From assembly GCA_965153455.1 (NCBI GenBank), contig OZ234496.1:12826304-12890303 (forward strand): a DNA stretch of 64,000 bases, read 5' to 3'. A program made the position numbers and the translations under genes. The DNA comes from Sphagnum compactum (Eukaryota > Bryophyta > Sphagnopsida > Sphagnales). Numbering within the stretch: the first letter of the stretch is position 1; every line of letters begins with the position of its first letter. Shown piece after piece: positions 1 to 12,409 of the stretch. The notes beneath the pieces were generated by a model. It saw nothing but the letters and a program-made list of their open reading frames with translations. It was not told where the DNA came from and did no database searches.

Positions 1-118
1 AGTGGGGACACATGTGGTCTCTATAGGAAGAGGTGCAAGTCAAGCACAGGTATGGAAAAAATGGCTTTGACTTGTTTGCATGTTATCTGTCTGTAGACCA
101 GGTTTCTAGCTAGCATAC

Positions 119-1038
119 CTTTAGAGGATTGTCATGCAGGCCAGTGTCTAGAAGGTCATCCCTCATAGAAAGGGGAGGATCAATTGCTGTCGCTGACTTC
201 TTCACTTCCCGCTTTAGCATGTTCAGATCAGACTTGTATTCTCTCAGCTTGGCAAGAAGGGTTGCTTTCTCCTTTGGTAGTAAGGTTCGTGCCTCCAGGT
301 CCATCCTCCGAATCTGAGGCTCAGATAGGGCAGTATGAGGTCCAACTTACAACACCCAACTCAGGAACAGTCAGTGAATTTCAACACCAGACTTGTCCCT
401 GGGCATGCCAAAGTTTTATGAATGGGAAGACATCTATCTGCAAAACATTTGACTCTGAAAGACTCAACAGAAATTGAACTAAATCCAGTGGGTGATGTGA
501 TGTCATTGTACCAAGGATTCTGCCTCCTCTATTCCAGTCTTGAGCTCTGCAAGCTTCTGCTGCTTCTCCTCTGCAGGTCCAAAGACAGCACACATGTGAG
601 AGGCACTCATCCCCACATCAACTCTATCAAGAACCCATTCCTAATCATGGGCAGACAGACACTTGAGAGTTTTGGCACAGCCCAACAATGTCACATTCTG
701 GAGTGGATTAAACTGCTAGCTATAGATATGGACAAACAAAGAAACTGTTCAGTATGGTGCAGAAACACTTGAGATCCAGCAAGAATCCATCATTAAGCTG
801 GTGAATTCCATGTCCAAGAGAAGAGCCGCAGCTAACTAAAAGCCTCTTCCCCAAAGTAGCAAGGGAGCAAACAAGCTTCAGAAATCCTGGAACAAGATAA
901 TAATGATATACAATCTGCAGGGAGGGCAAAAGACTTAGAACCTCCATTAAGAGCAGAGGCAGCAGATGTACACTTGCGAGACAAATTTGTGGAGAGTTCA
1001 CAGTACTGCCTCTCATAACCATCGAACATTTCGCTCAT
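119..1038 (-). CDS. VTI1: VTI1-family v-SNARE (Qb-SNARE), N-terminal part, 3 exons
   Basis: VTI1 proteins are Qb-SNAREs that drive vesicle fusion between the trans-Golgi, endosomes and vacuole. Three minus-strand exons join in frame: 942-1038 (start codon at 1036-1038), 512-570 and 119-313. Introns are 571-941 and 314-511, with GT-AG ends. The product starts MSEMFDGYERQYCELSTNL, continues through EEKQQKLAELKTGIEEAE, and then MDLEARTLLPKEKATLLAKL at the start of exon 3. This order, spacing and wording match the three-helix N-terminal (Habc) domain of plant VTI11/VTI12, including the CELS and IRRMDLEAR signatures. The in-window part is 117 residues. Family members are about 220, so the SNARE motif and C-terminal membrane anchor should lie beyond position 1. 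A good donor (AAG then GTATGC) ends exon 3, so the gene continues to the left. I see no stop or frameshift. The family call is firm; the paralogue is not resolved. Confidence 0.93.
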
Positions 1039-2245
1039 GGCTTACAGTTGATCTTGATAGTTCTACCAGACATCAGTTTTTCACCAATTAGCTGAAAACA
1101 TACTAGATCCACTGGTAATGAAAGCCTTTGTTTTCGCATCTTCTACTCCAAGTCTCTTCCCGGCGCCGCACGGGGTCAAAACATCCGATTCGCGTACCGC
1201 AGTACCGCATTTCAACGAGGGAGACGAATTCAGGGACGTCTGCAGATCATGCTTCCCTGCAGCAGCTCATCAGATTCGCTACTGCAAAAAGCTTCAAATC
1301 AAACAGAAGGCTACTATCTCCAAGGAACCTGTTCATCTGTTAGCAAAAATGCTAATACTTCCAGAAGAAAGAATAGAATAGAATCTGATCGAATCCTCCT
1401 CGAAATGATGGAACAAGGCTAAAGTCATCAACAGATTGTTCCAGAGACATGCAAAACGGTCAGAATAGATGCCTCATTATGAGATCTGCCCGTGTTCGTC
1501 GCTACAAAAGAATCTCTACTCCGTTATCAGAGCAGATCGTTGTTTCAGCAGAAGAAATCTGAATTGAAATTCAGAAGAATGTCTTCCGTAGAGAGCAGCA
1601 GCCTTCCTGTACAGGGGAAATCCGAAATGAACAAGTATCTTCCTTCAACATATTAACTGCGCTGAAATGAAAGAAAGTTCTGCTACCTCTCTGCTTGAAA
1701 TTTCCACAAGGAAAACACAATCATCTAGTGAATTTGGAGACGATCTCTCCGAGAGCAGATCTCATGAGACAAACAGAAAAGACGGCTATGGTCAACAGAC
1801 CTGTTGAATGCAGAACCGAAGATCACAATTATTCTGTTGTCAGAGTACGTACAGCATTTTGACTGGAGAATCGGAACACAGAAATTTCTCTTTCGTTCGA
1901 GACCAACACATGCATGAGAAAAATAACTCACCGTCTCCGAAAACGAATCGTGTAAATCCTTGACAACCGATGGGGAAAAAACTTCGCGAGAAACAGAAAG
2001 CCGACTCGAGTCTCCTCCCGCATTTCTTCAACGAAACCTGTCCTCCTGAATCCCAGTGACTCCCTTTGGCGAACAAGAGATTCTCAAATTTTTTTCAGAG
2101 AAAGGAGTCCGAATATTAATCTTCGAAAGCAGATGATTCCAAGGAGAATCCACGTAGAGAAATGCCTCAAAAAATCGAACCAGAACCCGAAAAAAAAAGA
2201 CAAAAGACTCAAACTCTCTCGCTCTCTCACGCATCGTCACCTCCG
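1039..2245 (-). promoter_or_regulatory. Leader of the VTI1 gene with a probable 5'UTR intron
   Basis: Upstream of the VTI1 start, the minus strand carries a convincing acceptor (TATGTTTTCAG, intron end at 1092) and a strong donor (GACG then GTGAGTTA, intron start at 1931). I infer a non-coding first exon at about 1932-2240 and an 840-bp 5'UTR intron. A GA-rich run near 2212-2235 on the minus strand (GAGAGAGCGAGAGAG) fits a plant leader or core promoter. Both are inferences from splice signals only, and no transcript was available. Several upstream ATGs fall in the proposed first exon. Confidence 0.45.
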
Positions 2246-2250
2246 CACGA

Positions 2251-5200
2251 CCATTTCCACTAAAACGCCACTTCTTCTCATTCCTTAACTAAATCACCAT
2301 TTCTCCAGCCCTCTTGATTTGAATACGCACTTTCGTGGCTAACTGCAAAGAGCCAGATGGACAGAGGTGCGAAATGAAATGGACGAGTTTCACTGCATAA
2401 CCGGCTATTACCATCTATCATCCATTATCTATTCATCTAGTGACCACTGCTACGTAGATAACCGGTCAAAATTACCGACACGTGCACGCATCTCATTCGC
2501 GGCGATAAGCTTCGAAAATCGCAGTGTATTTCCTGAAGGACGCGTTGTGTCGTGGTGCGACTTTCGTCTTCAGTTGCAGAAAACGCGGAAGAAGAGGCAT
2601 TTGCAATCTCCACGACGGTTAAGGTCTGCAAGCAACCCAAAAAAAAAAGGAAAAGGGAAAGAATGCTTTGCATTTTCTGTCTCCCCTGGTCGATTTGAAA
2701 CAATCTTTATGGAATTTTTTTGCCAGTTTGAATTGGGGATTTCCAACCTAACTATTGCGTGCAGAAGTTTGAAAGGTAATTCAGCAATGCCAGTGTATTA
2801 ATCCAGCTCAATTCTTTAAAGTTTACAGGCTGGTTGGTCTTCTAGTTTTTTGCTTCTGGATTTGCTTATTATATCCAGCATCTATCTGTTAAGGAAGGAT
2901 TTGTTTTGTTTTGTTTGTTTGTCACATTGAGATCTCCCCCCCCCCCCCCCCCCCCATCACACTCCGTGTACCTTTGGAAAGCCCTAGATGAGTAGGTGTG
3001 CATCAAGGTGGTTTCAAAATGTTTAGACTTGTGGTGCAAGGGTTATGAATATCAAACAATTTTGTGTAGGGTAACTCTTGACGCTGCAAGCATTACCTGA
3101 ATAAGGGTGTGTGCGAGATTCTGGTAATGCCTGTGGCTGAGGCCATTACATGTTATACAAATCAACAATTTCAAAACTATATAGATATCTTTCCTGTGAT
3201 ACTTGGTAGGGATCCATCAGGTATCTAATGGGTGCCCACCAGGTATCATGGAAAACAAATGAAAACGGCGCAAGGCATTTTGGAAAGTGAAATGCTTGCA
3301 CCTGTGGGCATTTTGTTTTTTGAAATGCCCTGCAGTTTCTGACACTTTGTAAGTATTCCACCAAATTTGAGTGAAGGTTTTTATGTCATTGAAACTGCAG
3401 TAGAATTGAAACTAAAAATGTCAGGGAAATTGGGGCATGCTCTTGTACAGTTGGAAAGCCCTTGATGAGTGGGATTTTATGGAGGTGATTTTGTAATTTT
3501 TTGATGTAAAAGTTAGACCTAGAGTGCAGGAGATATTGCATTTTGATGTGGATCCTACTGACTTTGTTTTTATAACCTTATGTCTCTTGAGTATCTCATG
3601 GGTGTTAGCCAACATCATGACTGAGTCTTCCCATTGCTTCCCAAAATGAGCCAGAATCTCAGGTGGCAAACATTTGCATTATGGTTTGCCTGTCATTTTG
3701 AATGGATTATTATGTTCTTATTTATGCCCATTGTGGGGAACTAAAGAAGTCATTGGGGGAGTCACATGGCAGCTCATGACTGCTACTCATGTGAAGGGAG
3801 ATATGGTCTGATACTTCGCAGTGATGCTCACGAGGTTGTGACTGCATTGTTCTTGTGGCATCAAAGTGTTTCAATGTTCTCTGCAATCTCAACTTCGAAA
3901 CCCATGTCAAGGATTCAGCGAATTGCTATATTTCTGGTCAGCCTAAATAGTAATGTTTTATGACTTTTGCACCATTACAAGTAGCCTCATTCACACATAT
4001 TTAGAGTCACAAGAAATTTGGTTGAAGACAGACTTCAGGAGCAGGCTGGATCTTGCAGGGAACGATTGCAAGTTTCCTCAGACCATTGCTCAGCAACACC
4101 AGCCCTGTAAATTTTTCTTCCCCCCCCCTTTTTTTTCAAGCTTGAGAAATAGGGATCTTACAAGCTTGAGAAATCGGGAGTGCAATACTTGCTGAAACTG
4201 GTCTGTCAGTTTGAACTGAGCAAAATAACAGCCCACATGAGCTTCTAGCTGATAGTTCACTGATCTTGAAGTCAAGTGTAGAGTTTAGGGTTTAAGGGAC
4301 TGATCATCTTGTGGGCTGGTTTGTGTTCTAAGGGTTTAGGACCGTTGCTGGGTCCACTTACTTGTTTAGAAGTTTGGAGCATGGAATACTTATGGCTACT
4401 CAGATCTTCTGATACATTTTTGTCAAATGCAGATGCTTGGACTGCCACTTGTCTACAGATCATAGAAAAAGCATTAATGGATTATCCACTATGATTCTTC
4501 ACTTCCCTCGGTGGTGAAGAAAGCCGAGGGAGCTCATGATATGAGAAACCTGCCTGCAAACTCCTCAGTTGCACAGGCCCAGGTTTATGAGCTACAAAAA
4601 GAGTAACTAGTACTCCTCTCCTCCAACCTATGCTCCAGAGGTGGAAAGCCCAAGTTTGTCTTTGTCTGCAACAGCAAGAAACTGTTGAAAGTTGGGAGTT
4701 TTGAGGATTGCTGTTTTAGGACTCAGGAAGTTTCAGACCACACTTGTGGCAACATCATGTTATGTCAAACACCCCAATTTGCTTTCAATTTCCATCAACA
4801 AAACATTTCCCTTGTTTTTCATATTAGAAATTTTCTTGTCAAAATACTTTGTTGTGGTGTTAATGACAAGTTAGTAGCATGGGAGTTTTTTCTATTTTGC
4901 AAAAAAAAGAGGGACGAGATTCAAGGAAGAATAGAAGTAGAGATGCACAACCCTGTATTATGATTGTTTGCTGGATGCACAAAATCCATTTTGGGAAAAT
5001 CCATTTTGGAATCAATGTCCTTCATATTACAAAATAGAGAATTGGGTCATTACAAGTGGACGTAATCACGGAGTGTACACTTTTGTGGCGGGCCATTCAT
5101 CCATTACCATGTACTAAGTGTTTCATAGTTTTTGGTTCATGGATAGCAGGCTTGGTAGTACTGACTTGCTCTTCTTGTCAAATAGAATTCAATGAGCAAA

Positions 5201-8160
5201 GCCAGCCCAAGTGACATTCCATGCAAAACTATTTCCTTGTCCATCTCTCCTTTTCCCAAGTTTTCATGATTGTTGTCTAAGCATTTTAATAAACATTAAA
5301 AAATATACCCAATTATTTTATTATCATTACAATTGATCTGAAACAATTCTTTAAAAAAAAACCCCCAAGTATTTATTCAATTATTGAGCAATCTAACTTA
5401 TGGTGTATAATATTTCTTGTCATTTTCAACCCTCAACCAAAACAGTGAACAAAAAAGGTTAAAAAATCATATGGGGCAGCCACCATTTGGAAAAGCACAT
5501 TGAGAATTGTGCATCCCCAAACATGAGTAACAATTAAAAGTGAAAAAAATACTCATATTAGATTAAACATTTGATTAGTCACCAAAGTATTGAGGTCCGA
5601 GTGGTTTAGCTAACCCCACCACTCTCCACATGCATGTAAATTATCTACATAAACTAATTCAACTCTCAATGAACACTAGGGAAGCAAGCAAGCAAGCTTT
5701 TCATAGTGGATAGGAACCGTGGCATCACATTGCATGATGCAAGAATGAGATAATTTAAGGTTGGTGGATCCAACACCTCTGCATACTTTTGGGGGGGAGG
5801 CGGGACCCAAAGACTTTTTCACCCACTTTATAGAGTAAATTATTAGAATCACTTTGAAACTATGTCCAAACTCCAAACCCATGTATTAAACAAAGCAAAA
5901 AGGTTCAAAAACTCTCCAAGAAGTCCAAATCTTCTCCAAATGAATGGAGATAAGTAATCATAACTTATGATGGTGGATTCATGCATCCGGTTAATGCATC
6001 AAGCTGAGCTGACGGTTGTGTGAGAGAGAGAGAGATCTACTTACTGTTCTCAACTCTAATCCATGTGCCCTCTTCTGGCTCACTATCATCTTCTTCTTCT
6101 TCGAAGTCAAACAAATGCGGGATAATCATATGGTTGCAGTGTATTATACTGTCAATAAACAACTAAGAGAAATGGGGGGCAAGGGTGGGGGGATATCAAC
6201 TACACCTGCCAAAATGATTTGATCCATGCACTAGTCTCCAAATTCTGTGCTTGTTAGCAGCAGAGGTGTGATGACTACTACTACCTAGATACTTTTTCCA
6301 AACAGAAGCAAAACTTAGCACAAGGAACTTGAAAGGTGTTAATATAAACCCTGACTGTCTTCCAACACAAGGTTTTGACTTTGAAACTAGTTGTAAATTC
6401 CCAAAGGTCCCACACTTGCCAGTTTCATGATTGTGTGAATTCCCTCGAGTTTCAGGCATCCATGTTCTAGTCTTTAAAAGTATCTGCCTATCACAGCCCA
6501 CCCCCAGAAATCCAGAGCATGGGTTTTCCTTCCCCCTCCCCCCTCCGCCCCCCCAGTATTGCTCAGTGCAGTTCTTGAATCAGCAGGTATAAGGAACTGT
6601 GATCCCCAGTTCTCAAAAACCCAACGAAGCCAATTTGATCTGGAACTGCAGTTCCAACAAATTAATCAAAGAAGTAGTCAAAGAAGCTACCCTGAACTGC
6701 CAGTTCTTTGCTGGTTCTTGGACGGCACCCGTCTGTTGTTTGAATAATTTCAAAAACACCAGATCTGATGGTTAATTTGTTTCTGAATGTTTTTTGAAGG
6801 CCTGGAATTGGGTGTTCTCTGATTTTTGAATTTATCAAAAACGGTGAACCACAGGTAACAACAAAATCAAGAATTCGCCCGCCCACATTGGGCTTTCTGT
6901 TCTTTTTCACCCGAAAAACAAATCACGATAGCAAACTTTATTCAGAACTCTGGGTGGCATGGGGAATGGAGGTTGATAATAGGTTCCTTGCAGCATAGTC
7001 CCAGCTTTGACCGCATCAAGAGATTATTATTTTCCTATTGATCTAGGGTACAGCTTCTTCTCCTCTTCATGTGTTGTTATTCTCTTTCATTTTCTTGTCT
7101 CTGGTCTAAGCTTGAGTTTGGGGAGGGGCCAGGGGTTGGGACAAATCTATCTACCAAGAACCACCACTCTACACTCTTTGACAAATGAATTATTATGAAA
7201 AGAGAGGCTTGCTTGATAACCAGGAAGATCTATGACAAAATCAGTATGTCAGCAGACGAGCACAACAAATGGTGAATATTATGTTTCACATTTTAAGTGG
7301 GCCAGTGCATGCTCCTAGATCATCTGGATGGTTGGTTTCATCAGTTCATTTGTATGGCCTATGAAACAAAGAATTACCCAATACTCAGACAAATCATATT
7401 GATCAAGCTGAATCTGATTGTCATCCAGTTTCACAAATTTGACTTTATCACATGTGCAAATTTGATGTTGTGGGAATGACATTTTGCATGACTCTCTATG
7501 GACTGGAAAATCTTTGAGAGCTTACCATGGTAACCGGCTCGCTAGAGCTTGTTACCAACACAAGCTACAGTGCAGAGGTTAGAGAGTGACATCCTAACCC
7601 TCCTGTCGATGGATGAAAAGTCTAATAACCAAATTGAGAACCAAATTGTAGATAGATGAAAAAACATGTAACTCTCCTCTCTAAATGGATGAAAACTCAA
7701 ACCCTTTGTCTGTTTGGATGAAGTATGCAAGAAAAAAGGAGAGAGATGGATGAAAACTCATAACCTACATTTGTAGGGATGAAGTACGTACACAAGAAAA
7801 AGGAAGAAGGAAATGTCATGCATCTTGAGTGATGAGAGGAGGGCCAATCAGAAGCTCAAAGAACCTCTGCATTGTAGGTTATGATTTGATTGTGAATGAA
7901 TGAATGTAGTCTTCACGCACTCACTCTCAAGACTAGTTATAGGTTAGGGTGTTTAAAATCCAAGTTTCTCATGGGATTTTGGTGCCTCTACCCTAGATAC
8001 ACCACACTCGGAGTCATGTCAATCTATTAAGTGTCTCACACTATAGGGGCTTGTTCCTTGCACCAAATGGTAGTTTTTTTAATACTTGGAATTTTGTGTT
8101 TAAACATGAAATAAAATTGGTGGGCTTCCCACTTGGAAGTTGGAACCCTCTAACCATTTA
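2251..8160. other. Gene-free intergenic DNA
   Basis: I find no ORF with recognisable protein content on either strand. The stretch holds a 20-base C run at 2936-2955, a local repeat of the word aagcttgagaaat at 4140-4180, a (GA)n run near 6021-6035, and C-rich patches at 6530-6555. Two short stretches at about 4000-4110 and 4540-4610 translate into glutamine- and glutamate-rich peptides that could be scraps of a coiled-coil gene. They lack matching splice sites and are broken by stops. Confidence 0.6.
2936..2955. repeat. Poly-C run (20 bases)
   Basis: An uninterrupted run of cytosines. Long C or G runs recur in this window (14509-14520 and 31021-31038), so they look like a habit of this genome. 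Their exact lengths are prone to sequencing error. Confidence 0.9.
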
Positions 8161-8191
8161 GCTAATTTCACTATATATATATATATATATA

Positions 8192-8298
8192 AACAACTTG
8201 TTTAACACAATTATTTTTGTTTGATGCAACTATCTTTTGTCCCATGCAACTAAAAAATAGTTGCATAAGACAAGTCTAATTGCATTAGACAAGTTGTT
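8192..8298. repeat. Fold-back (MITE-like) inverted repeat
   Basis: The outer arms aacaacttgt (8192-8201) and acaagttgtt (8289-8298) are exact reverse complements. Inner arms tgcaactat and atagttgca pair again closer to the centre. The element of about 107 bp directly follows an (AT)n run. It looks like a small non-autonomous fold-back element, with no coding capacity. I could not define a target duplication because the left flank is simple sequence. Confidence 0.6.
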
Positions 8299-11200
8299 AC
8301 TATCCATTTTTCTTCTAATTTTTTGACCATAGTTTGTCTAGTGGATTCAAAGTCTTGTGTATGGAGTATGTATGTACTCTTGTTCTCCTCATTATGTAGT
8401 TGAACAAACAAAAGCACCCCTCATCCCCTTGCCCACCTTACTCATTTTTCACTTTCTTGTGATCAATTGGACAGGCTTCCCACCCTACTGCTTGACTTGT
8501 TGGATCCTTGTGTGGATGAATCAGATCTACATGTTTTCATTATTGACATGAGATTCTCTAGTTGATTTTTTTTGGAGAAAAAGGTAAAATTATTGGAAAT
8601 TAGAAAATTCAAGTATACAATGAACAATAATAGAAAATAGATTCCCAAGATATGCCTTTTCACAAATTTTGCCCATTCTTTTTCAAAGAGTCCTCCTTGT
8701 AAAAAGGGTTGACTGCCCTGCCCAAAGAAATGAATTTTGCTCAAGTTCATTGTTATCACTTCCAAATTTGCATAGTCTGAAGATGAATAATTGTGGCACC
8801 TTTCATATGGAAAGGCAAATATTAAGCTCCCAAGTCAACAAATTTGTACATTTCAGTTCAGTTTGAAATGTAGTGTTTCCTTGTGCTTTTTTAAATGGAT
8901 TCCATTAAGAATTTGTTGAACATGGGGCCCCTTTACACTAAAGATTGAAAGCCCACACGACCATTGAAATACAAAATATGTGATTAGAGGAAAAGGATTA
9001 TGAAGGTATAAGTTTCACTTTACACAAAGTTTGAAGGCCTAAGGCTCAAGGAGATGAAGTTAAATGAAATCTTGACATGGAATCTTAAATGGCAACTTAT
9101 GGATAATGTTTCATAGTCTAACAAAGGTCAAGCCAAACCCACTTATTTGAGGTGGGCTTGGCTTGACCTCTGTTAGATCATGACCTTTTAAAATCCCCAT
9201 TGGTTGACATTTATTTTAATATTTTGTTAGGTGGGCACAAAAGTTGGTTATGCCATGAGCTAAAAAACTCAAAAAAATTCAACTTTTTTCAACTTTTTTT
9301 TTGATGCATTGATTGTAGAACCATGATTGTTTGGAATTGTTTTCTACAATTATTTTATCTGCAATAAAATCATTTTTAAAAAAGAAATTGAGAGGAATGT
9401 TGACATTTCTTTCCAAAATTTTCAACCTTAATATTTTTTTTGAGGCAATGATTTATAGAACCATGATTAGTTGGAATTTATTTAAATTATTTTATTTTGA
9501 AAAAAATTTTGAGAAGAATGTTGACATTTCCTTCCAAATTTTTGACCTTAAACCTTGCACATCACAGATAAAAGTCATTTCTCTCTCTCATTTTATCATC
9601 ATTTGAAAATGTTCATCAAGTTTTTTTGTCTTTTGTGTTTGTTTGAAAGTTTTTGTTTTGCTCAATTTTTTTCACAATGGCTAAAGCAATAAGCAATTTT
9701 TTCTTCTCTCATCCATGGTGCTCCTATTTGCTGAAATGAAGAAAGTGAAAAATGCACAAACACTAGATATATGAAGAAGAAGAATATATAAACCTTAACC
9801 TTAAACCAGTAGTTAAAAAAACAAACTTAAATTTTCAAGTAAAAAAACAATGTTTATATGAAATAAAAAAGAACACCTGTTTTGGTTCCATTCTAATGTT
9901 AAAGTATCTCAACAAAGTCTATTTTCATTTTACACTACACTTGAGAACTCAAGCCCAAACCTAAATGATTATTGAATTTCCATGGGATGACCTTTGGATG
10001 AGTTTTGAGGGCCCTCAGAATTTCCATGGTCATGCCCTCACCATAGTGTAAAGGGGGCCTAATATATGATAACAATTCACTTGCTTTTGTCATGTGGGTA
10101 CATTTTTTTTAATTTCGTGAATGTAAACATCCAACGCATAAGGTGAACTAAGTAAAGAAATGTTCCATAATGGCATGTTAGAATTCACCTAATGTGTCTT
10201 AAATGTTGGAATTTTTCTTCAAGATCAACATTGAAGATGTCTAGGTGATGTTTAAGGTTTTAAGATGCAAATGGGAGTCAAATAGGTTGAACATGTGGGT
10301 GATGTTAACAACTTCATGAAGTCCAACTTTCATGCTTTGTTTTGCATATGTGAGAGCTATTGTTTTTGATGGCCAAACCAAGCTTTATGTTTTAAAGGTC
10401 CTATTCTAAATATAACCTCTCCCAAGCAGATTTATTTTTATTTTTTTTGGGTGATTTTTTGCCACTTGGTGACAAAAAAAAGGCATTGCAAATACAAAAA
10501 GGATTTTTTTGGGGAAAAATGGCCCAAAGTCACCATATTGCAATGGGAAAAAACTGAAATTGCCTTATATAGGCTATAAGTAAGTTCCAGCATGAGACCA
10601 AAAGAGAGCACAAATCCTAACTTTTTCTAACGTCCTCTTTGATATGTAGCCAAATCCTCTTGTGCATGATCACCAAACCCTTCCTTACAAAATTGATGAA
10701 AAAAAAATCCCCTTCTCCCAAGTACAAATCCCAAAATAGGTTTCAAGTCCATGTTCATTCCAAAGTGAAAATTGGAAACATCTGTATTATTTTAAGTTAA
10801 AAGAGTTGGCCATCATAAATGGAGTCCCACCACTCAAAAATGTGTTCATGCTTTTAACTTTCAAAAATGGAATAGTAGGAAGTCCGTTTTTTTTTCCTTT
10901 GTCATTTTGCCCATTTCAATCTATTATTTCATCAAAATCACAATTGAACCACCATGCACAAAAAAGGATTGAAGGACACAAGGTTAGTTGCATGCACACT
11001 AGCTCCATTCTTAATCAATTCCAACAACCTAGACATATTCATTCAGTTTACTTTAAGATGGGAAAATTGACTTGTGGTACCAAGAGGACTTCTTTGTCTC
11101 ACCAGGTGAACTTCATTAGCTCATTTGATCCTTTTTCCCATAGATTTTCTCCAAAAGCATAATCTCCCGAAACGTTTTAAAAAATCATGAATAATGTTAA

Positions 11201-12303
11201 TCTACAATTTAATCAAACCAAAAAGGACCCTACATATTTGAGTAGTATGTGGTGAACCTATTCTCGTAGCACACGAACAGTTTTGGCATTAATTAAATTA
11301 TTTCTTATTTTGCCGAATTTTTGAAGACATATTCATTACTCACCCTTCATTTGTAATGAGCAAAAGGAAAATTGTCAATTTTTTGTGGTTGCATTGTTAT
11401 GTATCCCAAACTCATGCAACCGCCATCAATGGCAAGTCCTTCCAATTTCCAAATTGCCATTTGAATTAAGCTTCAAGGATAATCTATGAAATTTAATTAC
11501 GTATTAGGAATTGGGAATAGCTTCCTAGACTTCCCCTATTTATTTATTTTTCCACAAGGGCCCCCCCCCTCTTTTCCTTCCCTTCCAATATATGTTCCTA
11601 ATGATGTTCCCAATAGATTCACTTTATACCATATTCTTTGCACTCTTATATAGCATATTACAAGTGTACACGGGTTCACATTTGGTTAGTCATAGTGTTG
11701 GGCCAATCAAAGAGGCCCAATACTAATTAGACAATGGATTTTGGATGGACCTATAAGTTATCATACTTACTACACACCTAATCACTAAAGTGGTGAATTG
11801 CTTAACTATTTGTTATTTCTATTTTAAAATAGTTGTGAGGCACATCTTAAAGTTCAAATTTATTAAATGTTTTTTTTTTTTGGCCTTGAGTCACTTTGAT
11901 TGACCCATAGTGAAAAAAATTGTGAAACTTTGGACCCTCCCCTCATATTAAAGCTCACACTCCCAAAATAGAATTCTAGAAGTGCTTCTTCCCTTTGGCC
12001 TACTACCTAAGTGGGTTATGAAAGTTCAACTGTGGGCAAAGGTCATGAGATAAAATGCGGCGCTATTGGGAACATGTTGGGGGGTGTTGACACATTCAAA
12101 ACTCGTGGAATATGGTGGGAACATCATGGGAACTTCATGGGAATGTCAAAATCCCATGAATTCAATGCATTGGAATTTAATGGGAACTTCATGGGAACAT
12201 CAAAATCCCAAAAATTCAAACCCATCTTTCCCTCCCAAAAAGGAGGTTAAAAAAAACTGGGCCTCTCGGATTCCTGTTGCCTAGTCTGGTTGGCTGCCAT
12301 GCA
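8299..12303. other. Gene-free intergenic DNA
   Basis: AT-rich sequence with no recognisable coding content. It contains the hairpin at 9117-9177 (listed separately) and a degenerate two-copy word at about 9290-9560, in which a stretch beginning near 'gattgtagaaccatgatt' recurs about 135 bases later. At 12120-12215 the phrase 'gggaacttcatgggaa' occurs twice. Confidence 0.55.
9117..9177 (-). repeat. Near-perfect hairpin, about 26-bp stem
   Basis: The left arm (9117-9142) and right arm (9152-9177) are reverse complements except at two positions. Read as RNA from the minus strand, both exceptions become G:U pairs, so that transcript would form an almost continuous stem with a loop of about 9 bases. 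It may be a small fold-back relic or a small-RNA precursor. Nothing here shows that it is transcribed. Confidence 0.5.
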
Positions 12304-12409
12304 TTTATGTTCCTAACTATGTTCATCATCCATTTTGGCCTACTACTATAACCTCTTTTATGTTCCTAACTATGCTCATCATCCATTTTGGCCTACTACT
12401 ATAACCTCA
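12304..12409. repeat. Tandem duplication, 2 x 53 bp
   Basis: The segment beginning tttatgttcctaactatg occurs at 12304 and again at 12357. The copies differ at roughly one base (gttcatc versus gctcatc). This is a recent local duplication in non-coding DNA. Confidence 0.85.

Noticed and set aside
3990-4700. Glutamine- and glutamate-rich peptides (for example NLVEDRLQEQAGSCRERLQ near 4018 and VAQAQVYELQKE near 4572) that might be exons of a coiled-coil protein.
   Set aside because: Each is under 40 residues, no splice-site pairs join them, the frames differ and stops intervene. At best they are scraps of an old gene copy.
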